Positions 31,858 through 43,750 of a stretch of 64,000 bases of DNA are shown piece by piece (the stretch's first letter is position 1; each line of letters opens with the position of its first letter). The stretch is from contig JADANN010000461.1 in assembly GCA_018806985.1 (NCBI GenBank), positions 2,153,276 through 2,217,275 on the forward strand, given 5' to 3'. The DNA comes from Angiostrongylus vasorum (taxonomy: Eukaryota > Nematoda > Chromadorea > Rhabditida > Metastrongylidae). The position numbers and the translations under genes were made by a program. The notes beneath the pieces were generated by a model that worked only from the letters and a program-made list of their open reading frames with translations, ran no database searches and had not been told where the DNA came from.

Positions 31858-34800
31858 GCATCATGAATTCGGCAGCGTTGGGTAGGACGAGTACGGAGAC
31901 GCTGCTAAAATGTCATACCAATGAAAGCTCCCTAAACCGCAAAGAACTAAGGTGACAATCTGTACCTACAATGCACGTACACTTGCATCCGAGTCCTCGA
32001 TAGATGACTTGATCATGCAAGCACAAATGATGAGGTGCGACGTCACCGGCCTGGCCGAGACGAGAAGACGTCAGCCTTTCAACTCCGTCTACGACACTGG
32101 AGAAGAACTGTTCCTCGGAACATGCGACAGTAGAGGAGTTGGCGGCGTCGGCGTTCTCGTCAACACGAGTTTGTCCATGAACATCGATTCATTCGAACAA
32201 CTTACAACCCGAATCGGACGTTTACTATTAAAAACATGTGGGTCAATTCCGGCTTCGACAATCTTCGTCGTTTACGTGCCGACATCAAACTATGACGAAG
32301 AAGTCGAAGCGTTCTATATGGACTTGGAGAAGTTCTACAGAGAAGACCATACATTCTTCTAGTTCATTGTCAGAGATCTTAACGCCAAGATTGGACAAGG
32401 AAGAACGTCTGAAGAACGTTAGGACCCGCGGATTAGAATGGAATGAAAGGGATGAGCGGTTCTCTGAGTTCATCATGACGACCAAGACCATCCACGGTAA
32501 CTCGCAATTCCAGAAGCCCCATCTCAACGCTGGACCTGAGAGTCTCCCAGTGGAGAGCACCATAATGGAATAGACCACATCATAGTAAAGCGAATGGTTT
32601 GCCTAACCGATGTCGCTGTCATCCCAAAAAATCTACTCGGGATCAGACCACCGCCTTCTTCGTGCAAGATCCTATTTCTCGCAGAAACGAGAAAAAAGCC
32701 GCTAAATTTAAAAAACGGTGCCCCAAAACCACTATAAATTGGGACTTATTCAACTCATCAGTCGGCTGTTGGGAAAATGTCGTTGCCGACAACATCGACG
32801 AGGAATACAATCGGCTTATTCAACATCTTCACGTTAGCGCTGTGAAAGCTGAGAATCGAAAGTCACCAAAAGACGTCTGTCTCCAGAAACACGTGAACTG
32901 ATGCTCCATCGTAGAATCGTACGAGCCTCAGACAACAGCCTACCAACTTCTGGACTTGTAAAACAATGTAGGCAGGCGATAAAAAGAAGATTTTAATAAG
33001 AGAAAAACAGCATTATGGTCGAAGCTGCCGGGGCTGCGAAAAGCATTTCGCGAACCACACCAAAGCTTCGTTAATTTAAACCAAGATTATTGCACTCTGA
33101 CGCCCAGACGAGCACTTACAGCGTCCAGAAAAGCAATGGATAAAATTATTCACGAATACTACTCAGATCTCTTCTAAAGCCACGTCCACCTTTCGTGATA
33201 TGAAATAAAGGAGGATGGATATGTTGTACCACCGGTTCTCCCATCCAAAGTCCGACATGCCATTTCGTCTGTGAAAAATCGAACAGCAACAGATTCGGAC
33301 AGGATAAGATCTGAACACCTGAAGAACCTTCCGCCAGTCCTCGTAAACACACTGGTTCGGCTCTTCACACGGTACCTGTCTGAATGGAAGGTGCAAGAAG
33401 TCCAAAACCGTGCTAATGTTTAAGAAGGGTGACCTCCACAATATCGGCAACTATCGTTGCTGTCTGTCGTCTGGAAACTTTTCACTCGAGTCATCCTAAA
33501 CAAGATTAACAGAGCACTGGACGAAGGGCAGCCATATGAGCAAACAGGGTTTCGAAAAGGATTTAGTATGATGGACCATATCCACACGATAACAAGACTA
33601 ATTGAAGCATCGCGAGAATACAAAAGACCGCTCTGCCTCAATTTCATCGAATTAAAGACGGCCTTTAAGTCAGCTGAGACAGAAGCAGTCATGCAGGCCC
33701 CTGATAGTCAAGGAGTCTCAACTCAGTACATAAACAAATGTAAAAATTTCACAACCAAGATATCATCATTCTACAACGATATTATCACCGACATGAAAAG
33801 AGTGGTTAGGCAAGGCGACACCGTCTCGCCAAAATTGTCTACCGCCATCCCCAAGAACGTCATGCGAATATTGGAATGGTATACTATGGGAATAAAAATC
33901 GATTGTCGGCAATTACACCATCTTTTCTATGCTGATGACATCGTCCCTAATGACACCATACATTAGCCAAGCGGTACTACGAATGCTTGCCGACTTTGGT
34001 AAAGCCTGTGGAAAGATTGGACTTCGATTAAATCTTACAAAAACGATGTTAATGAGGAATGGATTGGTTTCTTATGCCCCAGAACGAATATCTCCGAATA
34101 CTCCAGTTATGTCTATCTAGGTTGGGAAATCAACATGTTGAACGACATAGCTCCAGAGTTGAGCAAAAGGGAAACGAGCGGTTTAGGGAGCTTTCAAGAG
34201 CATCGAGGAACTAGTGAGAAGAAGAAAGAACACCAGACTCCGTGCCCACCTTTTCGACTCAACAGCACTTCCAGCCCCTAAGGTGTGCTTCAGAAACCTG
34301 GTCCCTGTGTAAACAGGGTGAAAAATCACTCAACGTTATTGAACGCGCAGTCGAAAGGACGATGCTAGGAGTATTCCGTTCCACACAAGTAAGGGAAGGG
34401 ATCCGAAGCTCCGACCTGCGTCAACGACCAAAAAACCAAAGATGCCGTTCTGTACGCCAAACAGTCGAAAATAAGGTGGGACGGACACGCAATGCGTATG
34501 AATGACAACCGATGGACAAGAGCCGTTAGTGACTGAATTCTCCGTGATGTCAAGCGAAGAGCGATAGGACCACCGACTTGATGGTAAGAGTTCTTCACGA
34601 AGAACCTAGAAGAAAGATATGATGCTCGCCGAGTCCCTAGAGCGAGCAGAACCCACTAGGCTACTCTTGCATGCGACAAGGAAAAAATGGAGGATTTACT
34701 AGCGCCCGCTCGAGTCACTCGACGATCAACGGGACTTCAGCTGAGACAGGTGATATAAACCATATGTGCACTGCAAGAAACAAAAAACCAGGAAGACCGC

Positions 34801-34960
34801 CATACGCCAACAAAATAACGAAACCCTCGTCATCAGTGAACAAGAGGTCCAGTCACGAAATATCGGCAGGAGGGCTTTTTGGTCCACCCGTCCGATGTCC
34901 ATCTCGCCGACTCATGCGAGATCCTCCGCCATCATAAGGCGGTCCTCCATCTTCAATTGA
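31858..34960 (+). mobile_element. RTE-type LINE (family 1), nearly full length, inactive
   Basis: In order: leader; APE-type endonuclease frame 31952-32362 with [20 protein letters not shown], the catalytic GLAETRRR box and [16 protein letters not shown], ending at TAG; continued out of frame to 32573; linker 32599-32901; RT in pieces, 33457-33966 (LSVVWKLFTRVILNKINRAL, LNFIELKTAFKS where the catalytic Asp of motif A is Glu, VRQGDTVSPKLST, LFYADDIVPN) and 33929-34120; C-terminal part 34242-34960 with SLCKQGEKSLNVIERAVERT and the GRPPY tail. Multiple frameshifts and the D-to-E change show it is dead. Confidence 0.88.
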
Positions 34961-35784
34961 CGCGTCATCAGAAGATGATAATCATCAAATGCTACTCACC
35001 GATCAATACAGCTGATGAGTACACAGACTTAAACTCTAGGTTAAAAAAGTTAACGAGAGCGAATACAGGATTGGAATTTTTGGATTAAAAAGAAAAAACG
35101 AGGATGGAAACCGTCTCGCAGGACTCCTCCTCACAGCACGTCTCTTTTATGGAAACTCTTTTTACATAAGAAAGAAAAGGTGATGCAGGTGAAATTCTCG
35201 TTGCAATCTTAGCAGGCGCGTTCACATATAATACCAAGTTATTAGTACATTAGACGCTGGCTTTTGTGAATCAACGACAATTTTCCTACCGTGCGAGTAG
35301 TTTGGATATCAGGGCTCCTGGATGTAAGTGTCGAACTATCTCTCAACTGGAAAGAATCAGGTGGACAAAGGAACTCCACGTTTTCCATAGCATTTTGATA
35401 TCCGGCATTGCTCCTTAGCCGCAATGATGTGCTACACTACTGGGAGCAAAATCGAAACAAATGGATAGCAATGCACTAACACTGGACAATTACAACACAG
35501 CAGTACACTAGCTCATACTGAACATCGCCTCTGTGGAGAAAACCATTAGAGAAAACGAAATAAATGCATATAGCGTAACACAGGGGCTGCTCAACAAGGC
35601 AATAACTAACTAGTTAATAACTAACTAATAGCTAACTTAATCAAGTTGTTGTAGACTGAGATTTCGAAAGATGCCAAAACATAAACCACCAGCCTATGGC
35701 CTTCAGGGCATATTTAGTAGGTAAAATTTCAAAAAATGAAGAATATCACACGACGAAATATATTAATATGTGAGAGAGAGGCGA

Positions 35785-35915
35785 AACGGAGGACCAGCAT
35801 GGAGTGGTGGTGAACGCGTTAGCCTCCGGAAATGGCAACAGCGTGTTCGCACCCCATCGCGGACACCTGCAGTCCGGAGTTTTACAAATATCTCGGTATC
35901 ATCGTGGTTACATTA
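35785..35915 (+). repeat. SINE family C copy
   Basis: GGAGTGGTGGTGAACGCGTT (A-box-like), GCGTGTTCGCACCCCATCG (B-box-like), TGCAGTCCGGAGTTTTACAA. Confidence 0.65.
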
Positions 35916-36923
35916 ATACTTATTGTACTATTATTAGTATGTGTTTTCCATGAAAAAAAATATTTCACGGAACAGCGTAAAATACAACGAGTGTGGTGCT
36001 AATGAATAGGTTATTCGAAGCTCAGACATGAAAATACCAAGCACCCACTGAAAAAGTCCAGACCCACCTACACTGAACACCAGAAACAAGCAAACATCCC
36101 TTCGAGAACACTAAGAAATGTGCGAATCCCTCTTTTCTATAATAAGCCATGTATGATGACAAGAGAAAGAACAGATTGATAGGACATACAAGCAACTACA
36201 ACTCTTCAGAAACCTCACAACAAACATTTACTAATGTAATCTACCGTAAAGAGTGCGGTGAAGACAAGATACAGCCTGAATGGATTAACATCTGTGGAAA
36301 GCAATGTCCGATGCCAATCCATATTTCCAAAATGCTATTTCGCTGCTCAGAATGAGCTCATTAAACTAAATAAAAAAGAGTTATTAAAAGCCTTTTTTTT
36401 GCCCGTTGCAACACGATTGGAAAACGGGTAATTCTAATTGCTTTAAGCAAGCATTTCGGTGATTGTCTTCTAATTAGTGCAGCATCTAATAATCGAGTTT
36501 CTCCAAGTTTTCAATTAGTCCTGAATTCTCAGAAACAGTTGAGATGATTAAGGTTTACGAACTGTTCAAGTTTTCTAACAGCTACACATCTTTTTGCTTG
36601 CAAGGAAGCAATTTATCGTCGTCAGTAGCAGAATCGCATCTGCAACGGGCCTCATCTTCATGCTTGAATTCGTCATTGCGAAATTTTCCAGTTGAACGCT
36701 GTGGAGGACGATAACAATTCCTTTGCTCCCTACCTCATCACTGAACCGTTAGCCCCGCACTACTTCCAGATCCGGATTCGTAGGAAGATGTTTGTCAAAA
36801 AAGCCGTTTTGACACCTGAATTTTTCCATCATCGAAACTTAACAAAAACCCAATTCTTATTGCCATTTCATTATAATGGCGAGACTGCATATAATTTGCT
36901 TTAATAATATATAATACATATTA

Positions 36924-36925
<2 letters not shown>

Positions 36926-36960
<35 letters not shown>
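36926..36960. repeat. (TA)n microsatellite
   Basis: TA run directly beyond the 3' end of a family A SINE. Confidence 0.95.
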
Positions 36961-36964
<4 letters not shown>

Positions 36965-36965
36965 G

Positions 36966-37229
36966 ATAGAGGATAAAGCTCTCGGCGTTGATCCATCCTT
37001 GAAGGATGCGCCATACATTCGACTTCATTAAGCTCGTTAGAGGTGGCTGAATGCATATCTAAGCCTTACAATCACTTGCACTTGCCTACCGATGCGTCGA
37101 GCCACAGACAAGTCTGCTGCCAATTTGCCGACTTAGGAGGGATGGAAGGCTTGCTGAGTCATGGGCGCGGGGATCGATCTCATGTATGTGTTGCAGAGCG
37201 CCTCTGACCACAGCGCCACATTCGCCACA
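36966..37229 (-). repeat. SINE family A copy
   Basis: Minus strand: GTGGCGCTGTGGTCAGAGG, GGGATCGATCC-like middle, CGGCAAATTGGCAGCAGACT, tail AGCTTTATCCTCTATCC. Slightly shortened centre. Confidence 0.75.
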
Positions 37230-37260
37230 ATGTATATAATAACATATTAATATGGTAGAG

Positions 37261-37393
37261 TTAGAAAAAAAACATTGTTTAAACATTTGCAAGGAAAATT
37301 AAACTACCAATCGGGCCTTAATTGCCTTAGAAAAAAACATTGTTTAAACATTTGCAAAGGAAAAATTAAACTACCAATCGGGCCTTAATTGCC
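37261..37393. repeat. 66-bp tandem duplication
   Basis: Two adjacent units (37261-37326 and 37327-37393) share ACATTGTTTAAACATTTGCA and CTACCAATCGGGCCTTAATT; differences are only in A-run length. Recent. Confidence 0.9.
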
Positions 37394-38499
37394 ACGAAAC
37401 GAAGTAGAGTGCTCTTATCAACTATTCTATCAACGAGAAAAATTCGAAAAACTGACTTCCAATAAACGCTGGCATTAATAATCAACCTGTATTCTAACGC
37501 GACGCTGTTATTACTCCCTTTTCACTGAAACACGATGGCTGCCGTGCCAGCAGTTTTGCCTTCTTCAGGGTCAGGACTTACTATGGCGTATTGTACCATG
37601 TTGATTATGTGATATGACCATAGCAAAATGTGGCTCATCATGCATTTACATAAGCCAGCAGAACAAATTTATGAGTTTACCGAAATTCACGTTCCACTCA
37701 TGAAAATAGGATATGTCGCAATGCTGCAAGCTCCTAAAGGAGAAGTAGAATTCATGAGGAATCGCAAATTGCTTCATGACTGTGAAGCAACATGACGCCA
37801 TTTATCCATTTGTAAGGGAGAACATGCAGACATGTAGCAGATAAAGGCAAAATGTGGATCGATCGACGTATGACATGCCGATAAGATATGTCTATCGGCA
37901 AAAAACAACGTCCACCAAATGCTGGCCAAGAAGGCGAAAGCTGAAAGTGCAAACGCTGTGAAGCTCTCAGTCAATGCAAGAGAAAAGAAGCCGTTACATC
38001 GGCGGGAGTGAACACGGTGACCGCTCACAATGGGTCTCTCAGAAAGCTAAAATGCAATATGGCTTGCTATTTAATACAGCAAACCAAAATACATCTAACC
38101 TCTAAGGAAACGAATACAAGAACCTGAGGGAAAATCTAACTCCCGACAACGGAATGTGCACTTACCCCAACGGAGATCGGTAATCATAGGAAAAATTCTG
38201 GACGTATGAATTGCTATGAATCTACGAATTCATGGAATTTAGTTTCGAAGAATCTCACAAACAAAGTGGGATACACTTAAGAATACAATAAGATTTTAAG
38301 AAAATGATTGCTTTAAGCAACGTTAACAACTAATGAAAGCTAGTGAGCAATCAGACAACAAGTTGCAAGGACAAGCAAATACCGCAACTAACAGTAAGTG
38401 GACTTGCTAGACACATCCTCTGGCCCTAGCAACAAAGCATCGTAAAATAACGGAACTAAGAAACCGTTAAGGAGAAGAACGACTAAAACATCGTTAAAA

Positions 38500-38700
38500 A
38501 AATTCATCTTTCGGTCTTTCCGTAGATCCCCCTCATAAAAATCTTTCATGCCGCTCATACTCGAGGCAACGTGGCACACCCCCCAGTTAGCGCTGACAGT
38601 GGGTTGATCACGAACCAAAAGCGACCCTTGCTTCCATGAGACGCCGGCTGATTTAGGGAAAGCTTTCCCTGTTTTTGCTGTGAAATTCTGACAACACTTT
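38500..38700 (-). repeat. Unclassified low-copy repeat, second copy
   Basis: Minus strand matches 21700-21880 (TGGAAGCAAGGGTCGCTTTT, GTGTGCCACGTTGCCTCGAG, GGATCTACGG). The 117-residue frame here is within it and is unrecognised. Confidence 0.35.
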
Positions 38701-38904
38701 GCGACATGTACATATTTATGCGTGCGTGTATTCGTATTCATGTGGATTGTATTCTAAGAGATAGACTGGTCAAAGCGTGCAATCAAATGGATGGAAAGCA
38801 TATGGAAGGTTCAAGTTAACGGGTGATGGCTGATGGAACCGTTAGGTACAAAAACTAGCTGGGAGAAAGGCAAAGCAAATACCACAGTGGTGCAGTGGGT
38901 AACA

Positions 38905-40510
38905 CAGAGGCGTCAGGTAGAATGAGTACGGACAGGCTAGTAAAATCATAGGTCCACTCTACGCTACCTATGCCTGGAAGAACTAAAGGGACGATCTGTA
39001 TCTGTAATTCTCGTTTGCTTACATCCGAGCTCTGTATAAATGACTTGATCGTGTAAGCAAGAAAAATAAGGTACAACTCGGACTGTCTTGAACGAAAAAG
39101 TCGGGAATGATTTAACACCGGCCGCGACATTGAAAAACTACTGTAAGTTCAACAATATAAACACAAGAAGAACTACTGTTTCAGAGAACACGCCAGAGTA
39201 GAGGAGTCGAGGGAGTCGGCGTTCTCGTCGACGCGATTATGCAAAGAACACCGATCTATTCAAGCATTAAGCAACCCGAATTTAGGGTTGCAGCGATATA
39301 AAAGAATACCGATCTTGACATTTTTGTCGTCTACGCATCGACATCAAGCTATGATGAAAACTAACTCGAAACTTTCCATTTGGAGTTCAAAAAGGTTTAT
39401 GGAAAAAAAGATACTTTCTTTATGGTCATCACAGGAGATATTAACGTTATGAATGGACCAAGAAGAATATTTGAAGAACGTCACACTGAGGTTCACGCAC
39501 CAGGATGGAACAAGCACGGTAAACGGACGACGGAGTTTTTCATTGCAACCGAAGCTTTTCATGGTAACTCGCAATTTTAGAACTCAATCTCTCAACCTTA
39601 GACGGAGGAGTCTTTCAATGGAGAGTACCTTAGCCAAACAGACTAGATCATAAATCAAGTTAATCAAAGATTCTGCCAGACTGCTGTTTTTTTCAAAATT
39701 CCACATGTGATCTGACCATCGCCTCCTTCGTGCAAGATGTTATTCCACGCGGAAATGAGAAAAAAGCCGCTAAATTCAGAAAAAAAAAGAAGAAGTCCTT
39801 AATCTACCACTGGCTGAGATTTAATCAATTCATAAGTCGGCGGTGAGAAGGTGCCACTCTCGATAAGATCGACGAGGAACACGATCGGCTCGTTCAACAT
39901 CTTCGCGTTAGCACTATGAAATCTGAGAGTTGAAATGTTGCCAAGAGACCTATCTCCAGAAACACTCGAGCTGGTACGCCAGCGTTGAATAACACGAGCT
40001 GAAGCCATCTGCGAACTTGGGTCCGATCTTGTACAGCAATAGAAACAGGCGATAAAAAGAATACCTTGGAGTAAAAAGGGCAGCAGTGATGGAAGGAGGT
40101 GCAGAGGTTAGGAAAAGCATTCGCAAATCCCACGTAGTTTAGAGAAATAGAAAACCAAGATGATTGCACTCCGACATCCAAGCGGAACAGTTATAGCTTT
40201 CAGAAAGGCAATGGAGAAAACCATTCACGAATACTACTCAGATCTCTTCGGTAGCCACGTCCACCTTCCGTCATTTGAAGTGAAGTGGGATGGATATTTT
40301 GTAGCATCGGTTCTCCCTTCCAAAATCCGACATGCCATTTCGTCTGTGAAAAATCGAACAGCTCCAAGTCACAGGATAACGTCTGAACACCTGAAGAACC
40401 TTCCGCCCACCAGTCTTCGTATACACACTGGCTCGGCTCTTCACACGTTACCTCTCAGAATGCATGGTTTCCGTTCGGTCTTCACGATGAAAACAACACT
40501 TGTCTAATTT
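38905..40510 (+). mobile_element. RTE-type LINE (family 1), 5' half, decayed
   Basis: Leader (ACGGACAGGCTAGTAAAATC), endonuclease remnants (GTAWYTGTAATTCTCG context at 38995; GDINVMNGP at 39437-39463), linker (CCTCCTTCGTGCAAGATGTT), then RT start KIRHAISSVKNRTAPSHRIT and EHLKNLPP to about 40500, where it joins a family 2 RTE piece. Densely mutated. Confidence 0.7.
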
Positions 40511-40511
40511 G

Positions 40512-40870
40512 CTATGCCTATGAAAAAGCGTTTGGTAGTGTCGAAAAGAATGCAATCCTATTAACGCTCGTCGACCTAGGAGTGGGTCCGTCCTATATAT
40601 GAACTCTGCCCGATTGTTATTGGAACTGCACTACGAAATAGTAGGTTTGCCACCGATCTCTTACCATACCTATAGGAAAAGGGGTTCGACGAGGCGACAC
40701 AGTATCGTCAAAGCTGTTTAGTGCCGCAGTGCAGTGGATAATGAAGTCACGTCATTCGATTGAGATGAGAAAGGCATACGTATTGGTGGAATATTTCTAT
40801 CAAACCTTCGTTTCGCCGATGACGTCGTCATCTTTTCAAGAAGTACCAGCGAAGCAGAGGCGATGACCAA
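40512..40870 (+). mobile_element. RTE-type LINE family 2, palm fragment
   Basis: Frames read YEKAFGSVEKNAILLTLVDL (motif A region, catalytic position altered), then after frameshifts a GVRRGDTVSSKLFSAAVQWI-like segment and LRFADDVVIFSRSTSEAEAM. Matches 29320-29600. FADD is intact, but the frame is broken upstream. Confidence 0.7.
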
Positions 40871-40873
40871 CCA

Positions 40874-40923
40874 GAGGCTTGGTGGACCAGAAGCGCAAGA
40901 ATCGATATCATATGTATTGCGTT
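40874..40923 (-). repeat. SINE family A fragment
   Basis: AGGCTTGGTGGACCAGAAGC and AATCGATATCATATGTATTG match the A/B-box end of family A, at the RTE junction. Confidence 0.45.
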
Positions 40924-40924
40924 T

Positions 40925-41087
40925 TTAGCATACTTGTGATATTATGAGAAAAGTGAAGCTTTTATTCTGCCTATTATATCTCATCTCCTACTGTAATGAA
41001 AATAATGAGAACATAAAGAGTTAGTGTAAATGTTGTGAATGGAAGAAATAATCAATGATAAAATGATATCTCAATATCCATCGCTTA
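40925..41087 (-). pseudogene. Dead copy of chemoreceptor-like exon 1
   Basis: Aligns over about 160 bp with 31162-31305: in the homologous frame IEISFYH then TGA, LFLPFTTFTLTLYVLIIFIT, VG and two stops. The start ATG is ATT and the donor GTGAGT is AGTATG. Homology continues into the 5' flank (TTCGGTGAAAAAATT). Marks an old duplication of the receptor gene's first exon. Confidence 0.6.
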
Positions 41088-41511
41088 TTTCGGTGAAAAA
41101 ATTCTGCTTTAATTTAATATTACCTGGGCTCCCCGATGTAAACGCCGAACTGCCTCTCAACTACAAATAATCAGCAGGACGAAGAAGCTTCACGTTTTGC
41201 ATGACATTTTGACATCCGGCAGTGGTGCTCCTTGGCCACAATAAGGTGGTAAACTACTGGGAGTAGAATCGAAATTGAAATGAATGGCAACATAGTAACA
41301 CTTGACAGTTACAATGTGGCAGCACACCAACTCATGCCGAACGTCGCATCCGTGAAGAATACCATGAAACAATGGAAACAAGTAAAGACAATAGAAAATT
41401 TTCATTAAACTCTTTTTAGAATAAAAAATTTGAAAGATACCAGAAGTGGAGATTAGAAGCCACATGGCCTTCAGGGCATATTTAGTGGGTAAACTTTCAT
41501 AAATCGAGGAA

Positions 41512-41755
41512 TGCTTAGATAACTGCTTGAATGGCCCGTCTTCAGTGGCTGTGCGGTTCCCAAAATGATTTCGATTTTCTCGGAGTTTTCCTGGTTTAGC
41601 CATTGTGGTTCTCTGTAGTCCCAAGGTGAACCTTCGTAAGTCTAACCCAGGTCGTTACCACCACAGGCAGTCACAGCCTTTGTGGAACAGTGGAAGATTT
41701 GCTACCACGCAATCAGTTTGATACTAGGACGGCGTAGAACCTGGCATTAATCGAA
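41512..41755 (-). repeat. SINE family D, 5'-truncated
   Basis: CTGCTTGAATGGCCCGTCTTC (in parts) through AGGACGGCGTAGAACCTGG; the distal 130 bp are missing. Confidence 0.65.
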
Positions 41756-42181
41756 GAATAGCTTAAAACAAGTCACTTAATACGTCTTCTCCAAGAAAAA
41801 AGCAAGAGAATTCATAAAAAAGCACGAAATACAACAAGTGTACCATAGAAACGAATAGCTAATCTGTAGTGCAAGGAAAACAATACACGAGCTCCTGTCC
41901 GAGAATTATTCAACCAACCACGTGAAAGACCAGAAATCAGCAAGCGTTGCGTCGAGGTTACTAAGAAGCACATGAATATCTTTCTTTTATAATAAGCAAA
42001 GTATGAAAAGAGGAAGAACGGGAGGATAGTACCTATCCGAACTATACCTCTAAAAAATTTCACAACAAATACTTAGAAGTACAACCTATTGTAAAAAGTG
42101 CGGCTAAAACTCGATTTAGCCTTAAAGAGCTAACTTCACCGAAAAACAATGTCCGATTTCAATTCCCTTTTTCAAATTTGC

Positions 42182-42560
42182 TGGAAGCGGATGGCACAGT
42201 AGTAGCGGTGCCTATCATCACGAGCATGATTGTGGTTCGATCTCGCTCCAAGATCACCAAGCCTTTCATCTCTCCGCGGGCGGGAATTTGGCATAGAACT
42301 TGTCCGGGAGAAAGTCGCTCTCTTCAATTGGAATGCGAACGCTCTTGCTCCACTATCTCAGGACTCCAGTGAGATTCGATTTATCCAGCTTTCAGCTGCA
42401 TTCAGGATAGATGGAAAGTCGTCTAGCAGCAACCGAAACCACATTTGAAAAATTACTAGGTAATTGGAAGACCTTCATGAACGATGGGTGTTAAGAAACG
42501 AGTTGAATGTGAGAGGTGCTGAGATCCACACAGTAGATGTGATAGACGAGTCGTAGAAAA
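42182..42560 (+). repeat. SINE family B copy
   Basis: GCGGATGGCACAGTAGTAGC (A box), GTGGTTCGATCTCGCTCC (B box, GGTTCGATC), about 35 bp apart, then GCGGGCGGGAATTTGGCATA, CTAGCAGCAACCGAAACCAC, CCACACAGTAGATGTGATAG. Best-preserved promoter-like region of the family. Confidence 0.75.
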
Positions 42561-43750
42561 AAGTTTCCAAAATAATAAATCTTAGCTCAGCACTAACTTT
42601 ACTAAACAGAATAAAAACCACTAAAGATTATTTCCTCTCCCACTTAACGACACGATTGAAAACGGGTAACTCTGATTGTTTTGAAGAAACGCCAACAGTG
42701 CCGTGAAACTGCGATTTCTGTGATTCCCTTCTAATTAGTGTGACATCCGATTGCCAACCTTCATCGACATTCTGGTTACTTTCAAATACTTTAAAGCAGC
42801 TGTGATGCCTAAAGTTCTCGAGTCCTGCAAGTTTCGTTGGTGAAAGTATGTTTGCCGAAACCGCTGCTGTCACTCCAGAAATCCCAACCTTTAACGCTTT
42901 TCTAAAAATACGTATTATGCTGTCCTTTAGTTCTAACAAGAAAACCCATAGAAAAATAGCTTTGGTTAAACACTTCTAAAGAAAATGAAATAACGAATCA
43001 GACGTAAATTTCCTAATAACTTTATAAGAAATAACGTTATAAGAGACTCTTATGAATTACTGTATTAACGAGGGATAGCTCGAAAAAACCTGCTTTCAAT
43101 AAAACTCAGCATTAACAATTAATTTATGTCATAAGAAGTGTCCTTCTGAAGCCAACGCAAGGTTCTAATCACTTCCCTTTGAAATACGACGGCTGACTTT
43201 TTAGTAACTTTGCTTTCTTCTTGCCGTAGACTTGTTATGCTGGATTACATCACGAATTATAACGTAGTGGATTAAGATTTTCTATTGTGGGACAAAGATG
43301 AGAGGAGGTAGGGTTAAGAAACCGTCGAGAAGGAATAGATGACGATGAGATGATGAGAAAAGATGTAAGGATAGTGAAAAAAAAACTATATTAGAGTGAA
43401 GCCCATCACACGCGTAAATTATCGAACAAAACAAAATCGATAGTGTACTGAATTCGCCGTTCCACTCAAGAGATCTGGAAACGTGCTAAGATGAACTGAC
43501 TAGGTACAGGCTCCCAAACGAATAGGAGAATTCAGGAGGAGCAGCAAATTGTGACTGTCGATGGACATCACTCCAATATCTACTTGTAACGGTGAAATGT
43601 GCCGGAAATGGAATAGATGAAGATAAAGGATATACTGATCAATATAAAACTTATCGATCTGCAGAAAACAATATCGGCTAAGCGCTTGTCAAGGAGACAA
43701 GAGGTTCTAGGCGACTGTCTCATCGTGTAGATCAGTCTAGGTCATAGATC

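Larger units (their letters stand above)
35306..37990 (+). repeat. Segmental duplication, copy 1 (unclassified element)
   Basis: Aligns in order with 41127-43720: TCTCAACT...CACGTTTTSCATRRCATTTT, CATGGCCTTCAGGGCATATT-like, ACCTCACAACAAA, AAACGGGTAATTCTAATTG, CTTCTAATTAGTG, CCAATAAACGCTGGCATTAA. Interrupted by a SINE C at 35785-35915 and a SINE A at 36966-37229 that copy 2 lacks. No intact protein; the short NVIYRKECGED frame near 36230 is the only coding-like piece. Confidence 0.6.
41127..43720 (+). repeat. Segmental duplication, copy 2
   Basis: Second copy of the 35.3-38.0-kb unit, carrying instead a SINE D at 41512-41755 and a SINE B at 42182-42560. A third fragment (TGGGAGCGAAATCGAAGCTG to AGTTACAATGTAACAGTACA) is at 44225-44370. 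Confidence 0.6.

Noticed and set aside
36149..36355. Possible second GIY-YIG fragment (NVIYRKECGED)
   Set aside because: Only a weak VIY...CGED similarity; the YIG half, Arg and Glu are absent and the duplicate at 42060 does not preserve it.
37774..38028. Hydrophobic 84-residue minus frame as a receptor helix
   Set aside because: Part of the duplicated 35-38-kb unit; the copy at 43.4-43.7 kb lacks the frame.
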